A stretch of 64,000 nucleotides of DNA, taken from the NCBI RefSeq assembly GCF_019075875.1, contig NZ_JAHOOZ010000001.1:5646001-5710000 (forward strand), given 5' to 3'. The notes beneath the pieces were generated by a model. It did no database searches. It had not been told where the DNA came from and was given only the letters and a program-made list of their open reading frames with translations. This document shows positions 37,778 to 46,190 of this stretch, piece after piece. This DNA comes from Novosphingobium sp. G106 (lineage in GTDB: Bacteria > Pseudomonadota > Alphaproteobacteria > Sphingomonadales > Sphingomonadaceae). Both the position numbers and the translations under genes were made by a program. Every line of letters starts with the position of its first letter. The stretch's first letter is position 1.

Positions 37778-37803
37778 CCAAAATTGACCAGGATCAATTT
37801 TGG
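37778..37803. promoter_or_regulatory. FNR/Crp-type palindrome upstream of the PRC-barrel gene
   Basis: A perfect 10-bp inverted repeat, CCAAAATTGA and TCAATTTTGG, around CCAGGA. The core TTGAC-N4-ATCAA (37784-37797) matches the FNR/Crp-family consensus TTGAT-N4-ATCAA at nine of ten positions. Its centre is about 95 bp before the PRC-barrel start, a position suited to activation. The Crp/Fnr gene next door is a natural candidate to bind it. Confidence 0.65.
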
Positions 37804-37877
37804 ATCAGGCAACTGAGCGCCACGGGGCATTCGGCAGCGCTGTGCTCGTCCGTGGCAGGAGCGGTCGCCAGGTCGAA

Positions 37878-38264
37878 TCAAGAGGCGCGGCTCTCCCCGA
37901 AATCGACCTCAACGTGACTTTGGAAGCCATTTTTACACAAGGCCACGTAACGAACCGAACGAGGCCTCGACGAGTTCTCCATTTCGACAACAGTGACCTG
38001 ATCGCAGGGGGTCTTGCTATCGACTAGGCGAGCGACCTGAGGCACATAAAGTGTGGCGCGTTCGAATATCTCCGGCCCCAGGCGCTGAACCATGACTGGA
38101 TAAGTCTTGGTTGGCCATTTCGACTCGACCTTCGGCCTGGCGTCGTTTGCAATAATTGCCAATCTGGGCTGGCGATTGGCTTGAAAGAGGGGCGCCGCGA
38201 GCATCATGGCAGCGATCAGGGCCACGACAACCCTGCGTAACCTGAAAGCGATGGGGAGTTTCAC
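37878..38264 (-). CDS. Hypothetical exported or membrane-anchored protein
   Basis: About 128 aa from a GTG at 38262-38264, chosen because it gives a classic signal or anchor (KLPIAFRLRRVVVALIAAMMLAAPL). An in-frame ATG at 38324 would add 20 hydrophilic residues. The remainder (RLGPEIFERATLYVPQVARLVDSKTPCDQVTVVEME) has no recognised domain but contains two Cys that could form a disulfide. It is upstream of the PRC-barrel gene on the same strand. Confidence 0.5.
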   Translation of the reverse strand: MKLPIAFRLRRVVVALIAAMMLAAPLFQANRQPRLAIIANDARPKVESKWPTKTYPVMVQRLGPEIFERATLYVPQVARLVDSKTPCDQVTVVEMENSSRPRSVRYVALCKNGFQSHVEVDFGESRAS

Positions 38265-38602
38265 GTGTACTCGCTGCTTTTTATCGATCCCGCGTTCATC
38301 CGCGAAAGCCAATGGTTCTTGCATTCCCTGTCGGCCGCCATCTAGGACTAAGCGACCGCAAACCTAAAACGCTCATATCGCTGCGCTCGTTCCTGCAACC
38401 GGCCAATTTGCGGTCATTGCTTGCCGAGCGCATTACGAGGTCAATGCCACTCGAACGATGCTTGGTTCGAGGCCTCGTAACCAGGCCGTGCCCAGAATAG
38501 TCCCTGTTGCGCCTTGAAATCTTCGCTGTCGCGGTCGGGCGCCCCGGCGGGTTCAATTTCCCGCCGGCATTCGAGATTGCGCGAGCGTTTGGGAACTATG
38601 AC

Positions 38603-39631
38603 CTATGCCGACCGAGAGAGCTGATAACTGCGCAGATTATCTCGCCGATTGATGCGATGAGCGCCCGCAACAATACCGCAGACCGCAGTAAAGACGAGCA
38701 GTACGAAGGCCGTTAACCCGATTGCGAGACGTCGATTTTTTGGCCGCGCCATTTCCCTGAGCCGTTGGCCTGTAGAAGGATAGAGCAGGATTGCAGAATT
38801 CGAAGAAGACCAGCGCGTCCGCTTCGCATCCTGCCGTGTCTCATGCCGGCCCCATAAGTCCACTACGCAAATCAGACCAATCAGCGAGAGCAATCCACTC
38901 GCAATCCATATAAAAAAACCTCCAAATGCCTCATCGCTGAGCGGCGAGATGACGGCGGCGCGCTGCGTCGCATCATAAGCATGATAGAGAACAGTCGTTT
39001 TGACTGTAATATACGCGCCCAATGCAATCTGGCTGAGGATCGCGAGCCAAATCATCATAAGCCTTTGAGCGTGGACTATTCCGTGGGGAACTGGACGTTT
39101 TTCGAAAAGGCGTGTCCAGAACAGGAGGCCGGCCCCCAAAAGACTAAAATGCATTAGGAGCCCAATTGTCGGGTTGGCAAGAGCGTCACCTTGCATGTCC
39201 GGGATCTCCCAGAAATAGAGCGACCCCACGTAGCAGATCATGACAAGGGCGGGCGTCGAGAGCACTCGCCAGCCCCTCCTGGTGGGTCTTGCCAGAAGCC
39301 CTGGCTTTACAAGCCGCGCACGAAGCCTACGCGGGATGCCGGCAATAATCAGGCCAGCAGGCCGGGCCATCGCCAGCAACATTGGCGCGACAATTCGTGC
39401 GATCAGTATCCCGATCTGATGGACATAGAAAAGCTCGTGCGCCCATACGGCAAAGGGCCATTGCAACGAGAGCAATAACAGCGCTAGCCCGGCCGCGAAA
39501 GCGGTGTGCCTGAGCATCGACACCGGGCGCTTTGCGTTGCGTCGCCGTACAGCGCCTGCCAGATACGAAATTCCGATAGCCAGAACCGGGAAGCCGGCGG
39601 TGGCGAAGAAGGTGATGCCCGGATCACTCAT
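38603..39631 (-). CDS. CtaG/caa3-type oxidase assembly protein-like membrane protein (copy 1)
   Basis: Seven-helix protein of 342 aa of the caa3_CtaG family (cytochrome oxidase assembly factors for the CuB centre). Recognisable features are WPFAVWAHELFYVHQIGIL in the second helix region, PLSDEAFGGFFIWIASGLLSL near the end, and a basic C-terminal extension with one more helix (about 300-325). It is divergent from a second CtaG-like gene 110 bp away. There is no oxidase gene adjacent. Confidence 0.8.
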   Translation of the reverse strand: MSDPGITFFATAGFPVLAIGISYLAGAVRRRNAKRPVSMLRHTAFAAGLALLLLSLQWPFAVWAHELFYVHQIGILIARIVAPMLLAMARPAGLIIAGIPRRLRARLVKPGLLARPTRRGWRVLSTPALVMICYVGSLYFWEIPDMQGDALANPTIGLLMHFSLLGAGLLFWTRLFEKRPVPHGIVHAQRLMMIWLAILSQIALGAYITVKTTVLYHAYDATQRAAVISPLSDEAFGGFFIWIASGLLSLIGLICVVDLWGRHETRQDAKRTRWSSSNSAILLYPSTGQRLREMARPKNRRLAIGLTAFVLLVFTAVCGIVAGAHRINRRDNLRSYQLSRSA

Positions 39632-39741
39632 CTCGACGCCCTAGCCGACCACGACCGGTTCACCAATCCCCTGACATCCTGCTTGGTGCGGCGCCGGCGA
39701 ACGTCTAACGCAAAATCCGATTGCAAGTTTGAGGCTACGAT

Positions 39742-40719
39742 ATGCATCCCTTGATGAACCCAAGCGGCGGTGTGTCGGGCTCGGCCAAAATCACTCCAGC
39801 GTGCGGTGTTCCCATGGCCATTGTCGCCGTCAGCGCAGTCCTGTGGTGGCTGTGCGAGTACCACGCCGCGGGGTTGCCATTCCTCGCACCCTGGGACTTT
39901 TCGTTTGTGGGGTTCTATGGCCTCGTCTTTCCCGTCTGGTGGTATGTCCGCGGAACTGCATTGACCGAACAGGCTAAGCTTCCGTCGGCATGGCGAACGG
40001 CGTCCTTCATCATGGGCATCGGTACGATATATATCGTCCTCCTCACTCGCTTCGAATATCTGGCGGAACACATGTTCTTCCTCAATCGGCTGCAACACGT
40101 AGTCATGCACCATCTCGGTCCCCTTCTGATCGCTCTTGCCTGGCCATGGCAGATGATTTTGAGCGGGATGCCGCAGGGTGTCAGGCGGATCGCCGAGGGC
40201 CAGCTGGCGCTCCGAATTCTAGGGCTGATGCGGCGGCCGTGGTTGGCAGGCTCCTTGTTCGTAGGGTTGATCGCCCTATGGCTCGTTCCGTCGGTCCATT
40301 TCCGGGCAATGATCGATCCGAAGCTCTATTGGGCGATGAATGGATCGATGGTGATTGACGGGATTTTCTTCTGGAGCCTGGTTCTTGATCCTCGCGAGCC
40401 CAGCATGGCAGAAGTCTCTTGGGGGGCGCGTGGGGCTTTAGCAATTGGCATCATGTTCCCGCAGATCCTCGTCGGTGCTATCATCGCGCTGTCGAGCCGA
40501 GACCTATACAGTTTCTACGCGTGGTGTGGCCGCATCTATCCGACGGTAAGCCCTCTTGACGATCAGGCGCTTGGCGGCCTGATCGTCTGGATCCCGCCGG
40601 CCATGATGAGCGTGATCTCGTTGCTCCTGGTGCTCAACGCGCTTCGCCGCTGCGAGGAGCGGACTGGTCCGGAACTCGAGGAAGGCTTCTCGTCGTCGAG
40701 CTGGACGGGACGTCCATAA
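39742..40719 (+). CDS. CtaG/caa3-type oxidase assembly protein-like membrane protein (copy 2)
   Basis: Seven-helix protein of 325 aa of the same family as the divergent gene at 38603. It has LNRLQHVVMHHLGPLLIALAW (His-rich helix) and SPLDDQALGGLIVWIPPAMM, the latter matching PLSDEAFGG in copy 1. The two copies are diverged, not recent duplicates. Its 3' end overlaps the convergent Sco gene. Likely role: copper delivery for heme-copper oxidases. Confidence 0.8.
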   Translation: MHPLMNPSGGVSGSAKITPACGVPMAIVAVSAVLWWLCEYHAAGLPFLAPWDFSFVGFYGLVFPVWWYVRGTALTEQAKLPSAWRTASFIMGIGTIYIVLLTRFEYLAEHMFFLNRLQHVVMHHLGPLLIALAWPWQMILSGMPQGVRRIAEGQLALRILGLMRRPWLAGSLFVGLIALWLVPSVHFRAMIDPKLYWAMNGSMVIDGIFFWSLVLDPREPSMAEVSWGARGALAIGIMFPQILVGAIIALSSRDLYSFYAWCGRIYPTVSPLDDQALGGLIVWIPPAMMSVISLLLVLNALRRCEERTGPELEEGFSSSSWTGRP

Positions 40720-41339
40720 CTATCTCCCGACACGATGAGACGCTTCAGGTCTTGCGCCGTACCGTCGATATCGGACCTGGTCGTCGAGAGGGAACCCACC
40801 AGCAGTCGAGCGGCTCCCGTCCGATCGAAGGCGTAGATGGCCGAGCTGTGCGTGACTTGATACTCGCCCCCGGGGGCCGAAGGCCTAACCGAATAGGCAA
40901 TACGGTATCGACGCGCGAGTGCTGCCACCGCGTTCTCGTCGCCCCGCAATGCATCGACCCGGGGAGCAAACGCGTGCGCGTACTCCCTTAATGCCGGCAG
41001 TGTGTCACGCGCAGGGTCAACCGATACAAAAAGCACTTTGGCGCTCCTTGCCCTAACCCCCAATTTCTGCAGGGCAAGACTCAGATTTATCAGCGTTGTA
41101 GGGCAGGCATCCGGGCAATACGTATAGCCAAAATACAACAGGACGATTTTGCCGCGATAATCCTTGGCGCTTACCCTCTTGTTGTCGCCGGCTCTTACGA
41201 GGTCGAATTGCAAGTCTGGCAGACCGCCGGTTATGTTCGTGTTATGCCATGGCTTTGCTTCAGCGCAGCTCAACAAAGCCGGAGCGATGACAAGCAGGAC
41301 CAGCAGCGGGGGCAGAGCACGAGAAATCTGTGACTTCAT
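40563..41339 (-). CDS. Sco1/SenC-family copper chaperone lipoprotein
   Basis: Thioredoxin-fold protein of 258 aa that inserts copper into the CuA centre of cytochrome oxidase. The signal peptide ends in lipobox LLSC (MKSQISRALPPLLV start). The copper motif is C-x3-C in GYTYCPDACPTT, with a later conserved His (THSSAIYAF). The usual Sco domain ends near AQDLKRLI; the last ~50 residues are read antisense to the CtaG gene and look non-conserved. The ATG at 41337-41339 is chosen for the signal peptide. Confidence 0.88.
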   Translation of the reverse strand: MKSQISRALPPLLVLLVIAPALLSCAEAKPWHNTNITGGLPDLQFDLVRAGDNKRVSAKDYRGKIVLLYFGYTYCPDACPTTLINLSLALQKLGVRARSAKVLFVSVDPARDTLPALREYAHAFAPRVDALRGDENAVAALARRYRIAYSVRPSAPGGEYQVTHSSAIYAFDRTGAARLLVGSLSTTRSDIDGTAQDLKRLIVSGDSYGRPVQLDDEKPSSSSGPVRSSQRRSALSTRSNEITLIMAGGIQTIRPPSA

Positions 41340-41633
41340 CCAAGAGTTGCAAGATCGACTAAGCCAAGCGGGGAATACCGCCGAAGGTAATGTTTCCGCG
41401 GAGCCGGCATGTCGAGCGGTGGCCTTGCCTAAGGCCATGCGAAGCCGCACGCCGAGACCTCGAGCAACTACGCCACGGCGCACAGCAATCGGGTCCGCCC
41501 TATCGAGCGGGAACCGAACGAAAATATAATCGCAAAACGCCATAGATTCTGTTTCTCTGGTGACCGTTGATATGACCGGCTCACAATCTGTGTGGCGTCA
41601 AATCCAGACGAAATACGGTAATGTAACGCAATT

Positions 41634-42587
41634 TCATTTGCAGTGGGATTTTGCGAGAATGTCATCGTAAAGCGTTTTGAGCCGCGTAAAGTCTCCACCT
41701 GAATAGACGTCGCGGAACTCACCAAGGGAAATGCAGGCTCTCTTGTTATCTTTCAATCGCAGCATGGCCATTGAAAGATACAGAAGGCTGTCGGGTGCGC
41801 GAGGATCGGTCCGTCCGCCGCGATAGTTCGCGAGAAACCACTTTGCGGCTTCCATTGGATGATTATCATCGAGAAATGATCGGCCCAATAGATTTCGAGC
41901 GAAGCTGACACGTGCGTGCTGAGGGTATTTTTCGATGAACATCTTCAGCTGTTGCTGTGCTTCTGGGTATAGATCTGCACGCCAGAGCCGATAGCCGTAG
42001 CTGTATTCGTCATCGCCGGCATCGTTCGTGCGGGGTTTTATGATGGCGAGGACTGCCGCCAGTCGCTGCTTTGAAGGCGGCGTGGTCTTGGATCCTTTCG
42101 CTACCGTTGCGTTGGTGACTATGCCTCTCGTCGTTGCGGGCGGACTGGCAATCAGATCTGACTTGATCGCTGCTGCCTTGGCGGGTTCGTCGGCTCGGGC
42201 GGCTTGCTCGAGTTGCGAGATACGCTCCGAGGTGTGCTGAAGGCGAGTGGTAAGTGAGGTCAGCGAGCGTTCGATGGACTCCAGGCGAATAGCCAGATCT
42301 GCAGTCGGGGTCGTCGCTGGTCGCCCCGCTATGACCGTTCTGGTGAGCGGCCCCCAAATCTCGGGAGTGAATATCTTGCCACCTCCGCCAGGAAACACAT
42401 TGCGCTGCAATGCACGAATTTCGGCCTCCATCCTCCGTATCCTCGTCTCTGAGGAGGCATCCTGCGCACTCGCGCCGGCCGAGAACATAAGAAGTATCAA
42501 GGATGCGAGCAACGGCATCCACCTGGGTTTGGATATGAAATTGCAGGATCTGAACGAGACCACCTTGAAGATGGATGACTTAAACAC
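41634..42587 (-). CDS. CpoB/YbgF-like coiled-coil and TPR periplasmic protein
   Basis: Exported protein of 317 aa with a signal peptide ending near GASAQ (about residue 42). A coiled-coil segment follows (IRRMEAEIRALQRNVF and LESIERSLTSLTTRLQHTSERISQLEQ), then TPR-like repeats from about 200 (GYRLWRADLYPEAQQQLKMF, ARNLLGRSFLDDNHPMEAAKWF). The layout matches CpoB, which coordinates Tol-Pal with cell-wall synthesis, but no tol-pal genes are near, so this is an additional family member of unknown role. Confidence 0.75.
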   Translation of the reverse strand: MFKSSIFKVVSFRSCNFISKPRWMPLLASLILLMFSAGASAQDASSETRIRRMEAEIRALQRNVFPGGGGKIFTPEIWGPLTRTVIAGRPATTPTADLAIRLESIERSLTSLTTRLQHTSERISQLEQAARADEPAKAAAIKSDLIASPPATTRGIVTNATVAKGSKTTPPSKQRLAAVLAIIKPRTNDAGDDEYSYGYRLWRADLYPEAQQQLKMFIEKYPQHARVSFARNLLGRSFLDDNHPMEAAKWFLANYRGGRTDPRAPDSLLYLSMAMLRLKDNKRACISLGEFRDVYSGGDFTRLKTLYDDILAKSHCK

Positions 42588-43170
42588 GGACGCTCCAAAC
42601 TGAGTACACCGGAAGAGGTCCGGTGCAATAAAGAAATCATCTATATAGTAAGTAAATGTTATTCTCAGGTCGTTGTGTGGCCAGGTTTAAAGGGGATAGG
42701 GATGGAAAATCGCTCGGTCTCTTACATAAAAAGTCGGAATCGGGGAATGATGAATTATGAAAACAATGAGTTATGATAATCCGAATTCAATTTTACCTCG
42801 ACGTCTGGCATGGCTACGTCCTGTAGGGATCGGCGGCGGACGGCGCTCATCCTCTGGAACGGGTGTCACCTCATGCCGCCGGGCCAGCGCTATCCCGCGG
42901 GGAGTGTCGATTTGCATCTCAAGAATGGGCTGCGCTCTGACCTCGCCTGGGCATGGCAAGTGGGAGGGGCTCGGTGTCGGCTGCCAAAGGGGGGGCGGGG
43001 CGTTCTATAGGTTTGCGCTCAAGCAGCTAGGCGCCTGATGCTTCTGGTCGAAGTGCTCTTCTGCGGAGGTCAGTGCCTTCCCGCCACCCTCTGCAAATAG
43101 CAGTAAATAAGAGCCAAAAAATATCAGTGAGATGCGTGGTAAACGACTATGTTATGAAGGGAAACGGAGC
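42588..43170. other. Intergenic region, 583 bp
   Basis: AT-rich start (42600-42780) followed by GC-rich sequence. A frame at 42757-43038 has no recognisable features. No RNA gene identified. Confidence 0.4.
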
Positions 43171-43347
43171 ATGATATTTTACGCCTTAAAAGACGATGAG
43201 CGAATCTATACGCTGGAGATGCCAGTTGACGACGGGGCAGTCCATCTCCCAGACCTGGCCAAGCTCGGCATCACCGATTTTCAGGTGAAGTACCCCCAGT
43301 TTTCGCTCCGCGAACATCGCATCCTTTTTGGTTTTTCGCATTCCTGA
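43171..43347 (+). CDS. Hypothetical protein, 58 aa
   Basis: Small protein starting MIFYALKDDERIYTLEMPV with a clear GGAG RBS seven bases before the ATG. Composition is normal for a globular domain, with acidic N-terminal half and Phe/Tyr-rich end (QVKYPQFSLREHRILFGF). No family recognised. Expressed alone, probably from a promoter in the AT-rich stretch upstream. Confidence 0.5.
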   Translation: MIFYALKDDERIYTLEMPVDDGAVHLPDLAKLGITDFQVKYPQFSLREHRILFGFSHS

Positions 43348-43626
43348 ATTTGCGTGAGGCAAAGTTTTGGCTCACACGTAAAAGCTTTTGATGAGGGTGA
43401 GGTGGGGAGGCCATGGCAAGAAACGCGATGGATCGGGCGGCGCTCTTTTATAGTGGCTAAGTAATTATAAAGTGCAACGCATCAGTAGTAAATCGGCTAA
43501 AATCGTAATCATGTAGTGTTTGAAGTTTACTAATTAACTTTTTTCTATCGTGCTATAATAAAAATCGCGAATTCAGTGCCTTATGGGGTGAATTTATTTT
43601 TCGTTTGAATTGGAGCCTTCCGATCT
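43348..43626. promoter_or_regulatory. AT-rich promoter region of the lytic transglycosylase gene
   Basis: About 280 bp, strongly AT-rich from 43440. A TATAAT lies at 43554-43559, with a poor -35 candidate (TTAACT at 43534-43539, spacing short). The RBS before the ATG at 43627 is GGAGCC. Confidence 0.35.
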
Positions 43627-45591
43627 ATGGTAAGTATCCGCGCAATGTCGCTTCCCTTGTTTTTAACCCTGGCTTCAATGTCGACACCCGCCGCCTGTCA
43701 GGACGGACGCGAGTGGGACCGTGCGCGCCAGCAGCTCATGGCTAGCAAGAGCGAAGCCCTTGCACAGGCGATAGACCGTTGGCGGCAGCTGACGAAGGCG
43801 CCTCCGGTAAACAGCTTTGACACTTACGCCGGCTTCGTTCTCGCCTACCCAGACTTTCCCGATGAGGACAAACTGCGCACCTATGCCGAGCAGGCGCTGG
43901 GCCGTGAAACGCCCGATCTTTCCCGGCTGGTCGCCTTCTTCGACCGCTTTCCGCCGCTGACCAATCCGGCACGCGCGCGCTACGCCCTGGCGCTATTCTC
44001 GCTCCAGCGCGGCGAGGCGCGTTCGATCGGCCTGCAAGCCTGGCGCGGCGGCTCGATGAGCGATGCCTCCGAAGCCGCGCTGTTCTCGCTCCTCGGCTCC
44101 GCCCTGACCCCGGCGGACCACGACGCGCGGATGAACGCGCTGCTCTGGGCCGGCGACGCTACGGCCGCAGCGCGGCAGATGACCTATGTTTCGCCCGCGG
44201 CGCGCGCCGGCTTCATGGCGCGGCTGACCTTGGTCCAGGGCTCCGCGCCAGGCACACTCGGCCTGCCGGTGCCGGGCGATGCGCTGCGCGATGCCGGCTA
44301 TGTCTATGCCAGCGTCCGGCAGGCCCAGCGCTCGGGCAACACCTACGGCGCGGTCCAACTCCTCGCGACACGACCGCCCGCGACCACGCCGCCGCTCGAT
44401 CCCGAGAAATGGATCGGCATGCTGCTGTCGGTCGCACGCGGCGCGGACAGCGCCAGCGCGACGCGCATCGCCGCCTCGATCGACGATACCTTCTCGCCCG
44501 GCACCGACGTCAGCCGGATGAAATTCAAGCTGCGCGACGACTATACCTCGCTGATGTGGCTGGGAGGCACGCGGGCGATGCAGCAGCTCGGCAATCCGAC
44601 CGGCGCCGCGCCGCTGTTCTACCGCTACGGCGCTGCGGCGCAGACCCCGCAGACCCGCGCCAAAGGCTTTTACTGGGCCGGCCGCGCGCTCGCGCGGGCG
44701 GGCGACAATTCCGGCGCCAACCGCTACTTCGAAATGGCCGCTGCCTATCCCACGGCCTTCTACGGCGAGCTCGCGCTCGAACGGCTCGGCCGGCCGATCC
44801 CGCCGCTGACCAGCGCGCCGGTGCAGGTTCCGTCTCAGGCCGAACGCGCCGCCTTCAACGCCAAGCCGATCACAGCGGCGGTGCGCGAAGTCGCCCGCGC
44901 GTCCGACTGGCAGACCACGGTGCGCTTCTTCCGCGCGATCAGCGACCAGGCCGTGAGCGAAGGCGACCACGTGCTCGTCGCCGACCTCGCCACCAGCCTC
45001 GGCCGGCGCGACCTCGGCGTGATCCTGGGCCAGGCTGCGCATGCCGAAGGCTTCGTCAATCTGACCAAGGTCGCCTACCCGCTGCTTCCGGCCCCTGCCG
45101 GCACCGACTGGACGATGGTCCACGCGATCAGCCGGCAGGAGAGCCAGTTCTCGCAGAATGCTGTCAGCCACGCCGGCGCGCGCGGGCTGATGCAGTTGAT
45201 GCCCGGCACGGCGCGCGAGCAGGCCGGCAAGATCGGCCTCGCTTACGACGCCAGCGCGCTGATGGCGGATCCCAGCTACAACCTGCGGCTTGGGGATGCC
45301 TACTTCGCGCGGATGATGGACTATTTCGGCGGCTCCTATCCGCTGGCGGTGGCCGCCTACAACGCCGGCCCGGGCAACGTGAACAAGTGGCTGCGCAACA
45401 ACGGCGATCCGCGGACGGGTTCGATTGAATGGGTCGACTGGATCGAGGCGATCCCGCTGAGCGAGACGCGCAATTACGTCCAGCGCGTACTCGAGAACGC
45501 CGTGGTCTACGAAGCGATGAACCCAACGCGGGCGCGCTATACCGGCACGGCGCCGCTGAGCCACTTCATCGGCAAACGCCAACCAGGTTAA
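43627..45591 (+). CDS. Soluble lytic murein transglycosylase (Slt family)
   Basis: Exported protein of 654 aa. A signal peptide (first ~24 residues, ending STPAACQ) precedes an alpha-helical superhelical U/L domain rich in TPR-like units (about 30-480). The catalytic SLT domain is C-terminal: catalytic Glu in ISRQESQFSQNAVSHAGARG, then LMQLMPGTA and AVAAYNAGPGNVNKW. It cleaves the glycan strand of peptidoglycan. Its coding DNA is GC-rich although flanked by AT-rich spacers. No partner gene is adjacent. Confidence 0.92.
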   Translation: MVSIRAMSLPLFLTLASMSTPAACQDGREWDRARQQLMASKSEALAQAIDRWRQLTKAPPVNSFDTYAGFVLAYPDFPDEDKLRTYAEQALGRETPDLSRLVAFFDRFPPLTNPARARYALALFSLQRGEARSIGLQAWRGGSMSDASEAALFSLLGSALTPADHDARMNALLWAGDATAAARQMTYVSPAARAGFMARLTLVQGSAPGTLGLPVPGDALRDAGYVYASVRQAQRSGNTYGAVQLLATRPPATTPPLDPEKWIGMLLSVARGADSASATRIAASIDDTFSPGTDVSRMKFKLRDDYTSLMWLGGTRAMQQLGNPTGAAPLFYRYGAAAQTPQTRAKGFYWAGRALARAGDNSGANRYFEMAAAYPTAFYGELALERLGRPIPPLTSAPVQVPSQAERAAFNAKPITAAVREVARASDWQTTVRFFRAISDQAVSEGDHVLVADLATSLGRRDLGVILGQAAHAEGFVNLTKVAYPLLPAPAGTDWTMVHAISRQESQFSQNAVSHAGARGLMQLMPGTAREQAGKIGLAYDASALMADPSYNLRLGDAYFARMMDYFGGSYPLAVAAYNAGPGNVNKWLRNNGDPRTGSIEWVDWIEAIPLSETRNYVQRVLENAVVYEAMNPTRARYTGTAPLSHFIGKRQPG

Positions 45592-45918
45592 CGTAATATA
45601 AGTGTCGGAAAGGTCGCCTGGGGCCGGGTGCTGCTTTTGAGTCCAAATTGCTTGGATCTTGTCATTACGAGGTGGCTCCGCGCCGGATTTCCGTGAGGTC
45701 ACAACGGCCAGGGGGGCAATATCCCTCGGCCCAGGCACGGTGGATATAGAATGTTTTGCAGCCGTGGCGAAGGTGCAATGATAGCGCGGCCCGATCATTG
45801 GATCTACCGCGAGGGGGGTTAAATCCGATTAGATCTAAGATTTTTACGAAAAATCAATGAGAGTATTTGTCATGTTGCACAACCAATGGCGTAATTAATT
45901 GTAAAATTACCATATAGA
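45592..45918. other. Intergenic region, 327 bp
   Basis: Spacer that becomes AT-rich near its end. A small palindrome, GATTTTT-ACG-AAAAATC, lies at 45839-45855. No gene called. Confidence 0.4.
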
Positions 45919-46083
45919 TTATGCAGACATGTCATTTTGGGAAGCTAATTTGATAGCCTTTATCATTCTAAATGAAGAAATACACATTCCAATAAATATG
46001 AATCCGTAGAATGACAAGATCATATACGTTCGTAGTATGTGAATGCCATCTGATGATAGATATCTAATGATGCTCTCTAACAT
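45919..46083 (-). CDS. Possible small AT-rich membrane protein, 54 aa
   Basis: A short frame starting MLESIIRYLSSDGIHILR with one hydrophobic stretch (MILSFYGFIFIGMCISSF) and ending NDMSA. It is very AT-rich compared with the window, like the small frame at 49144. A weak GAGAA precedes the ATG at 46081-46083. No homology is known to me; tentative. Confidence 0.3.
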   Translation of the reverse strand: MLESIIRYLSSDGIHILRTYMILSFYGFIFIGMCISSFRMIKAIKLASQNDMSA

Positions 46084-46190
46084 TGCATTTGTTCTCGGTT
46101 GATGTCGAACGAGGGATGGTTCTGGTTCATATTATGAGGGGGGTATCGGTAAAGTGTTGAACTATGAGGTTCAGATGCTTTCTCAAAAAT

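Noticed and set aside
43993..45798. Open frame of 601 codons on the minus strand
   Set aside because: Antisense shadow of the lytic transglycosylase, which has clear catalytic motifs.
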